Below, piece by piece: positions 58,747 through 64,000 of a stretch of 64,000 nt of DNA; the stretch's first letter is position 1, and every line of letters starts with the position of its first letter. The notes beneath the pieces are model-generated. The model did not search any database. It saw only the letters and a program-made list of their open reading frames with translations, and had not been told where the DNA came from. The position numbers and the translations under genes are program-made. This stretch comes from Chloroflexota bacterium (GTDB lineage Bacteria; Chloroflexota; Anaerolineae; Anaerolineales; Villigracilaceae): positions 1-64,000 of the forward strand of contig JACPVF010000003.1 of assembly GCA_016191845.1 (NCBI GenBank), written 5' to 3'.

Positions 58747-60567
58747 ATGTTCTTCTCCATTGCTCTCTTAATCGGTATCGTGGTCGTCGTAATGCGCGTT
58801 GCTCCCCGCGAAAGTCAGGAGGATGCCCACATTCATGGCGCTGGTCAGGTCGGCGTACTGGCGGCCCTTGCCCTCTTCGGTGTGGACTATTTCACCTCGT
58901 ATTACTACGCCACAGGTGAAATGATGCACGCTCTGCATCCTTACGGGCTGGAACATCTTGGATATTATGCGGTACTGGTCATTGGCCTGGCAAACCTGGT
59001 CTTTGGCGCGCTGTATATGTATTCGCTGGGTGTGTTCAATGAAGGCGGCGGTTCGTTCACGGCGGCCATGCGCTATCTGGGACCGTCGCTCAGTTTGATT
59101 GTGGCTGTCATCCTGTTGCAGGATTACATCTTCACCATTGTCGTCTCCACCCTGTCTGGCGTAGACCAACTGCTCTCGCTCCGTCAGGCGGGCGGCATCG
59201 CCTGGTACTGGCACTTCCTGATCGGCGCAGCCATGGTCATGACCACCTGGTACATCACCATCCGCGGACGCGGTGAATCGGCCAAGGTGGTGTTCACCGG
59301 TCTGGGCATTTTCGTCCTCTTGACCATTACCATGGCGGTCGGGTTGTTCATCGCCAAGGCCAGCCATGTCCCTGCCCTGCCTGCTGAATCCACAACGCAG
59401 GTTACTTCCATTTGGAGCGCCCTGTTCCACCTATTAGCCGCGTCGATGAAGGGCCTGGTTGCGCTCACGGGCCTGGAAGCCATGTCCAACGGCATCCAGT
59501 TCGTCATCGATGGCGACGCCCCCCTTGTCAAATGGGGACGCGCTCGCCTACCCAAGCTTGAGAAAATCTGGCATTTCTATGGCGGCAAATCAGGGATTGG
59601 CCGCATGGTGCAAACCTCCTTCCTGTTTTACGGTGCGCTGACCACGCTTTTCCTGACGTACTTCGCCATCCACTTTCAAGCTTTTGATGGCGTGGAAGGG
59701 CGCAGCCTGGTAGCCAACCTGGCGTTCATCGGATTTTCCATCATCCCTGGTGGAACGATCCTATACTGGGCTTACCAGATCCTGGCTGTGGGCCTGTTGA
59801 CCGCCGCCTCGATGACCGCCTTCCAGGATCTGCAAGCCATCACCTGGCGCAATGTAGCCATCGGCGAACTGCCTGAGGTAATCGTTTACCGCAACCCCAA
59901 GGGGACGTTCACTCGCCCTGTCACCGTAGCCGCCATCCTGACCATTGTCATTCAACTGCTGGTACGCGGCAATACCAGCGCAGCGATGCCTTATTACGGC
60001 GTGGGCGTATTCATGCCCATTGCAGTAATGGGACTTGCCATCCGCCAACACGCAAAACACAACCTGGCAGGGCGCGCGCGCACGCTGGGTATGTTTGGCT
60101 CCACGTTTGCGACTGCCCTGGCCACCTCGATTTTCGTCGGCCAGATCGTCACCAAGTGGAACGAGGGCGGCTGGGTGGTGCTGATCGTGTTCTCCATCCT
60201 GATCCTGATGGCGCATGCCATCCTGATCTCTCCTGCCGGCTACCGCGACCCTGAGGATATCCATCGCGTCATTCGCGAGAAGTCACGCATTCAGGGAACG
60301 ATGGGCAATATCGTCGAATGGCAGTCCTTGCGCATTCAAGAGTATCGCTATTTCCTGATGATGAAGATCACCGACCTCTTCGGACTGTTTGGAATCTTCA
60401 AGCCCATGCGCTTCGATGAACAGCCCGTGCCAGTAGCCGCCGGGGCATTCGAAGACGCCATGAACCACAGCGAGCACAAAACCTTCCTGGATGACTATCT
60501 GAAGAAGCCCGAACCTCGTGTTGGCGGTGCTCCGAAGGAAACCACCCCCTCTGGGAAAGAGTCCTGA
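58747..60567 (+). CDS. APC-superfamily permease, KimA-like (probable K+ transporter)
   Basis: The 606-aa protein has about 12 helices and begins MFFSIALLIGIVVVVMRVAP; the GVDYFTSYYYATGEMMHALH segment parallels the GVDxxSS/TxYxxxE signature of KimA (YdaO) potassium-proton symporters and other APC permeases. The C-terminal 100 residues are cytoplasmic. ATG 58747 lies 7 nt after the upstream stop. The Kdp-like two-component system, P-type ATPase and TrkA around it support a cation role; an amino-acid substrate is not excluded. Confidence 0.8.
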   Translation: MFFSIALLIGIVVVVMRVAPRESQEDAHIHGAGQVGVLAALALFGVDYFTSYYYATGEMMHALHPYGLEHLGYYAVLVIGLANLVFGALYMYSLGVFNEGGGSFTAAMRYLGPSLSLIVAVILLQDYIFTIVVSTLSGVDQLLSLRQAGGIAWYWHFLIGAAMVMTTWYITIRGRGESAKVVFTGLGIFVLLTITMAVGLFIAKASHVPALPAESTTQVTSIWSALFHLLAASMKGLVALTGLEAMSNGIQFVIDGDAPLVKWGRARLPKLEKIWHFYGGKSGIGRMVQTSFLFYGALTTLFLTYFAIHFQAFDGVEGRSLVANLAFIGFSIIPGGTILYWAYQILAVGLLTAASMTAFQDLQAITWRNVAIGELPEVIVYRNPKGTFTRPVTVAAILTIVIQLLVRGNTSAAMPYYGVGVFMPIAVMGLAIRQHAKHNLAGRARTLGMFGSTFATALATSIFVGQIVTKWNEGGWVVLIVFSILILMAHAILISPAGYRDPEDIHRVIREKSRIQGTMGNIVEWQSLRIQEYRYFLMMKITDLFGLFGIFKPMRFDEQPVPVAAGAFEDAMNHSEHKTFLDDYLKKPEPRVGGAPKETTPSGKES

Positions 60568-60577
60568 TACCTCCCGC

Positions 60578-60618
60578 GTCATTGCGAGGGCTGGCTCCAA
60601 CGCCGTCCTCGCAATGAC
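60578..60618. repeat. Dispersed palindromic repeat, family 1 copy D (short form)
   Basis: GTCATTGCGAG / CTCGCAATGAC, outer arms only; the inner AAGCAATCTC part is missing. Confidence 0.75.
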
Positions 60619-60629
60619 ATTGGTTTTCC

Positions 60630-63455
60630 ATGTCCACTCCCATTTTCAGCCTGCGTGTTTCTGAGGCGCTCGAAGCGCTCGAGACATCCGCTGCTGGGCT
60701 ATCCAGCGCGGAGGCTGAATCGCGCCTGCAACTTTACGGGCCCAACATCCTGACGCAACAAAAGAAGGCGCCCGTCTGGGAGCGCTGGCTGCGAGAGCTT
60801 GCGCATCCGCCCACGCTGGTGTTGATCATTGTCGGGCTGGTGGCGCTGACCCAGCTCGACGGGCTGCTGGCGCTCATCATCTGGAGCATCATCCTGGTCA
60901 ACACAGGCTTTTCGTTCTGGCGCGAATACCGCGCAGAGCAAGCCATCGAGAAGCTGCGCGCGATCCTGCCCTCCTTTGCACACGTCATCCGCGAGGGTGT
61001 GGAAAGTTACATCCCATCCAGCGAAGTCGTGCCAGGTGACATCCTCGTGCTGGCCGAAGGCGACAACATCGCCGCCGACGCGCGTGTGCTCGAAGAGTAC
61101 GGTCTGCGCACCAACAACGCCACGCTGACAGGTGAAGCCATCCCCGCGCGCAAGATGGCAGATGCCTCGCTGCAAAGCGGCATCAGCGAACTGGACCGTC
61201 CCAACCTGATCTTTGCGGGCACTTCCATCGCTTCGGGCACGGGAAGAGCAGTGGTCACTGCCACGGGCATGTCCACGCAGTTCGGGCGTATCGCACGTCT
61301 GACGCAGTCCATCGCCGAAGAGCCAACCCCTTTCCAAAAGGAACTCAACCGTCTGAGTAAGTCCACGGCGTGGATCGCGCTGGGCATTGGTGCCATCGTC
61401 ATCGTGGTGGGATATTTCTCGCTCAACTTCCCCGTGCATGAGGTCATCTTGCTGGCGCTGGGCATCGTGGTGGCCGTCATCCCCGAAGGGTTGATCGCCA
61501 CGTTGACGCTTTCACTGGCGGCGGCCGTCCAACGTCTGGCGCAGCGCGGGGTGCTGGCCAAGAAACTGTCCACGGTGGAGAAGCTCGGGCAGGTGTCGGT
61601 CATCTGCACCGACAAGAGTGGCACATTGACCCAGAACCAAATGACGGTACGCGACTTGTGGGTGGCGGGCAAACGTGTCAAAGTCTCAGGCGTGGGCTAT
61701 GAACCCGAGGGACGATTCTCTCCTGACCCAAGCGGACAATCCTGGGAAAAGGACTTGCTCTGCCTGCTGGAGGTGGCTTCGTGCTGCAACAATGCACGCG
61801 TCAACGCGCCCACGCTCGAGCATCCAGGCTGGAGCAGCCTCGGCGATCAGACCGAAGCCGCACTGAAGGTGGCCGCCATGAAGGATGGCATCACTGAGGA
61901 GGCGGTCAATCGTATTTTGCCGCGCATCCACGAGATCCCCTTCGATGCGCGCCGCAAACGCATGACCACCATCCATCGCGAGATGAATCGCGAGATCGCC
62001 TTTGTCAAAGGCTCGCCGCGCGAAGTGCTGCAACTATGCACGAAGATCCTGATCAACAAGGAAGTTGTGCCGCTGACCAATCCACTGCGGGCCGAGATCA
62101 TGGCAGTCAACGACGATTATGCGCGCAATGCGCTGCGCGTGCTGGCGCTGGCCCGCCGTGAGCTGCCTCCGCGTGAAGGCGCGTACACCGCCGAGAACGT
62201 CGAGCGTGACCTGACCTTTCTCGGGCTGATGGCCATGATGGACCCGCCCAGGCCGCAGGTCGAACAGGCCGTGCAGACCTGTCGCGAGGCGAACATTCGC
62301 ATCGTGATGATCACGGGCGATTATGGCCTGACGGCCGAGTCGGTGGCGCGGCGCGTGGGCATGCTTACCACGCCCAATCCGCTGATCCTCACGGGTGCGG
62401 AACTGGACGAACTTTCGGACGTGGCCTTGCAGGAACTGCTCGACCAGGAAGTGCTCTTCGCGCGCATGGCCCCCGAGCACAAGATGCGACTCGTCTCCGC
62501 CTTTCAGGTGCGCGGTGAGGTGGTGGCCGTCACAGGCGACGGGGTCAACGATGCCCCCGCCCTGCGCAAAGCGGATGTGGGCATCGCGATGGGCCTGGTC
62601 GGCACCGACGTGGCCAAGGAAGCCGCCGACATCATCCTGACCCAGGACGACTTCGGCGCGATCACCGCCGCCATAGAGGAAGGCCGCGGCGTATTCGACA
62701 ACATCCGCAAATTCATCACTTACATCTTCTCAAGCAACATCCCCGAGTTGATGCCCTTCATCATCAAGGCCAACTTCCCGCTCGTGCCGCTGGCCCTGAG
62801 CGTGCGCCAGGTCCTGGCTATCGATCTCGGCACCGACCTGTTCCCCGCGCTGGCCCTCGGCATGGAAAAACCCGAACCCGACGTGATGAAACGTCCGCCG
62901 CGCCCGCGCAATCAGCCCCTGCTGGACCGTGGCCTGCTATGGCGCGCGTTCTGGCTCGGGTCGCTCGAGGCGGCTCTGTGCTTTGGGGGATTCCTGGCTG
63001 TATTCATCCTGTCGGGCCACATCCACAGGCTAGGGCTGGGGTTCCTGGCTCCGTTGGCGGGCCTGGTGAACATCCGCCTGAACATCCCCTTCGAGCACGC
63101 CATGCTGCTGGCCGCCACGGTCTATCACGCGGGCGTGGTCACAGCCCAGGTGGGCAATGCCCTGGCCTGCCGCTCGGACCGTTCGCGCAGTTCCAACCTT
63201 GGCTGGCTGAGCAACCAGGCCTTGTGGGTCGGCATCCTGATCGAGCTCCTGGGAATCATCAGCATCATTTATATCCCCGCCCTGGCCAGGCTGTTCCTGC
63301 ATGTCCCGCTGCCAGGCTGGATGTGGATCGTGCTGGGCTCCTACGCTTTGGTGTTATATTCGGTGGAGTGGATCCGCAAGGCCATCGTGCGCGGCTGGAA
63401 AGACAGGCGCGATCGCAAGATGTCCGCTCTCACGCTTCAAGAGGTTAGACAATGA
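60630..63455 (+). CDS. P-type cation-transporting ATPase (P2 type)
   Basis: The 941-aa pump has an N-terminal cation-ATPase domain, the actuator motif TLTGEA, the membrane motif PEGL of P2-type pumps, phosphorylation site DKSGTLT (Asp328) and the hinge GDGVNDAPALRKADVGIAMG. It resembles bacterial PacL/Na,K-type ATPases (Ca2+, Na+ or K+). Ten membrane helices are expected. The C-terminal part carries an extra cytoplasmic tail. It overlaps the TrkA gene by 4 nt, which ties it to potassium control. Confidence 0.92.
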   Translation: MSTPIFSLRVSEALEALETSAAGLSSAEAESRLQLYGPNILTQQKKAPVWERWLRELAHPPTLVLIIVGLVALTQLDGLLALIIWSIILVNTGFSFWREYRAEQAIEKLRAILPSFAHVIREGVESYIPSSEVVPGDILVLAEGDNIAADARVLEEYGLRTNNATLTGEAIPARKMADASLQSGISELDRPNLIFAGTSIASGTGRAVVTATGMSTQFGRIARLTQSIAEEPTPFQKELNRLSKSTAWIALGIGAIVIVVGYFSLNFPVHEVILLALGIVVAVIPEGLIATLTLSLAAAVQRLAQRGVLAKKLSTVEKLGQVSVICTDKSGTLTQNQMTVRDLWVAGKRVKVSGVGYEPEGRFSPDPSGQSWEKDLLCLLEVASCCNNARVNAPTLEHPGWSSLGDQTEAALKVAAMKDGITEEAVNRILPRIHEIPFDARRKRMTTIHREMNREIAFVKGSPREVLQLCTKILINKEVVPLTNPLRAEIMAVNDDYARNALRVLALARRELPPREGAYTAENVERDLTFLGLMAMMDPPRPQVEQAVQTCREANIRIVMITGDYGLTAESVARRVGMLTTPNPLILTGAELDELSDVALQELLDQEVLFARMAPEHKMRLVSAFQVRGEVVAVTGDGVNDAPALRKADVGIAMGLVGTDVAKEAADIILTQDDFGAITAAIEEGRGVFDNIRKFITYIFSSNIPELMPFIIKANFPLVPLALSVRQVLAIDLGTDLFPALALGMEKPEPDVMKRPPRPRNQPLLDRGLLWRAFWLGSLEAALCFGGFLAVFILSGHIHRLGLGFLAPLAGLVNIRLNIPFEHAMLLAATVYHAGVVTAQVGNALACRSDRSRSSNLGWLSNQALWVGILIELLGIISIIYIPALARLFLHVPLPGWMWIVLGSYALVLYSVEWIRKAIVRGWKDRRDRKMSALTLQEVRQ

Positions 63456-64000
63456 AAATCATCATCATGGGTTGTGGACGGGTCGGTTCGCACGTCAGCC
63501 AGTTGCTGGTGCAACAGGGACATGAGGTCACTGTGATCGACCATGACGCCACCGCACTGGCGCGTCTGGGCGCAGACTTCAAAGGCAGGGTCGTGCGCGG
63601 ACTGGGCTTCGACCGCAACGTGCTGATCGAAGCCGGCGTGGAATCCGCCGAGGGCTTCGTCTCGGCCAGTTCGTCGGACAATGCCAACATCGTGGCGGCC
63701 CGCATTGCGCGCAACATCTTCCGCGTGCCGCGCGTGGTGGCGCGGCTGTATGATCCCGTGCGCGCGGAGGTCTATCAGCGGCTGGGGCTGACCACCATCT
63801 CCAGTACCGCCTGGGGCGCGGAACGCATCGTCGAAGTCATCACCCATACCGACCTCGACACGCTGACCGTCTTCCCCGACGGAGGCGCGACCCTGGTACG
63901 GGTCGAAGCGCCCGTGCGGCTGAACGGTCACCGCGTGGCGCAATTGAATGTCCCCGGCGAGGTGCTGGTCACAGCCATCACCCGCAACGACCATACCTTC
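63452..64000 (+). CDS. trkA: TrkA/RCK-type potassium uptake regulator (runs off the right edge)
   Basis: The first 183 codons are visible. The protein starts MKIIIMGCGRVGSHVSQLLV, the Rossmann GxGxxG of TrkA-N, with VIDHDATALARLG and ASSSDNANIVAARIA, then the start of a TrkA-C-like domain. It binds NAD(H)/nucleotides and gates Trk/Ktr channels. The ATG overlaps the stop of the P-type ATPase gene. Confidence 0.9.
   Translation, partial: MKIIIMGCGRVGSHVSQLLVQQGHEVTVIDHDATALARLGADFKGRVVRGLGFDRNVLIEAGVESAEGFVSASSSDNANIVAARIARNIFRVPRVVARLYDPVRAEVYQRLGLTTISSTAWGAERIVEVITHTDLDTLTVFPDGGATLVRVEAPVRLNGHRVAQLNVPGEVLVTAITRNDHTF

Overview
The window looks like chromosomal DNA of a Chloroflexota bacterium, most likely of the Anaerolineae. 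This is an inference from gene content, high GC with many antisense shadow ORFs, a Gram-positive-type LexA box, several dispersed palindromic repeat families, and apparently leaderless promoters. No rRNA or marker tree was available. Housekeeping genes dominate. There is no prophage, CRISPR array or transposase.

Layout. 1-577: start of tuf with an upstream tRNA-Thr/Tyr/Thr operon (all minus). 730-1868: a P-loop ATPase and a small partner behind a promoter overlapped by a LexA box. 1953-5677: acpS, an active/inactive M16 peptidase pair and a membrane protein. 5889-10907: ferredoxin-NADP reductase-like enzyme, methyltransferase, degenerate DHODH-fold protein, cold-shock protein, Pdo and TlpA thioredoxin-fold proteins. 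10946-16386: membrane proteins, dtd, a probable [4Fe-4S] TrpRS, an Rdx/SelW protein whose CxxU motif is read through an in-frame TGA, an FmdB-like zinc ribbon and a GT-C-like protein. 16516-21276: Gly-rich repeat protein, tRNA-Asn, CdnL/SRPBCC operon, EamA and MFS transporters. 20074-26642: glycoside/phosphosugar catabolic operon (aldolase, class III aminotransferase, GH1, FGGY kinase, MFS) divergent from a TetR gene, with a 19-bp palindrome under both -35 boxes. 27389-34351: YhhQ, ribokinase, two nucleoside hydrolases and a complete ECF transporter, probably nucleoside or queuosine salvage. 34415-41288: PPC protein, twin DUF4173 proteins, a small ORF, pfkA, DUF2085, DUF4126. 41311-46438: TPP-riboswitch operon thiN-thiB-thiP-thiQ-DUF402. 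46508-48716: methyltransferase, GNAT, Crp/Fnr regulator and a small DUF2892 protein with a Crp/Fnr-type site. 48794-54544: hisGCBHAFIE led by a histidine attenuator (leader peptide with four consecutive His codons, competing hairpins, terminator). 54588-64000: KdpD/KdpE-like two-component system, two unknown proteins, a KimA-like permease, a P-type ATPase and TrkA, probably a potassium/cation homeostasis island.

Regulation is unusually readable here. It includes a his attenuator, a TPP riboswitch with its terminator, an SOS box, TetR operators, a Crp/Fnr site at about -41, a possible cold-shock leader attenuator, and several genes whose -10 box lies only 6-7 nt before the ATG. The most novel-looking items are the selenoprotein (missed by standard ORF calling), the his attenuator outside the Proteobacteria, the SOS-regulated ATPase pair and the divergent TetR/glycoside locus.
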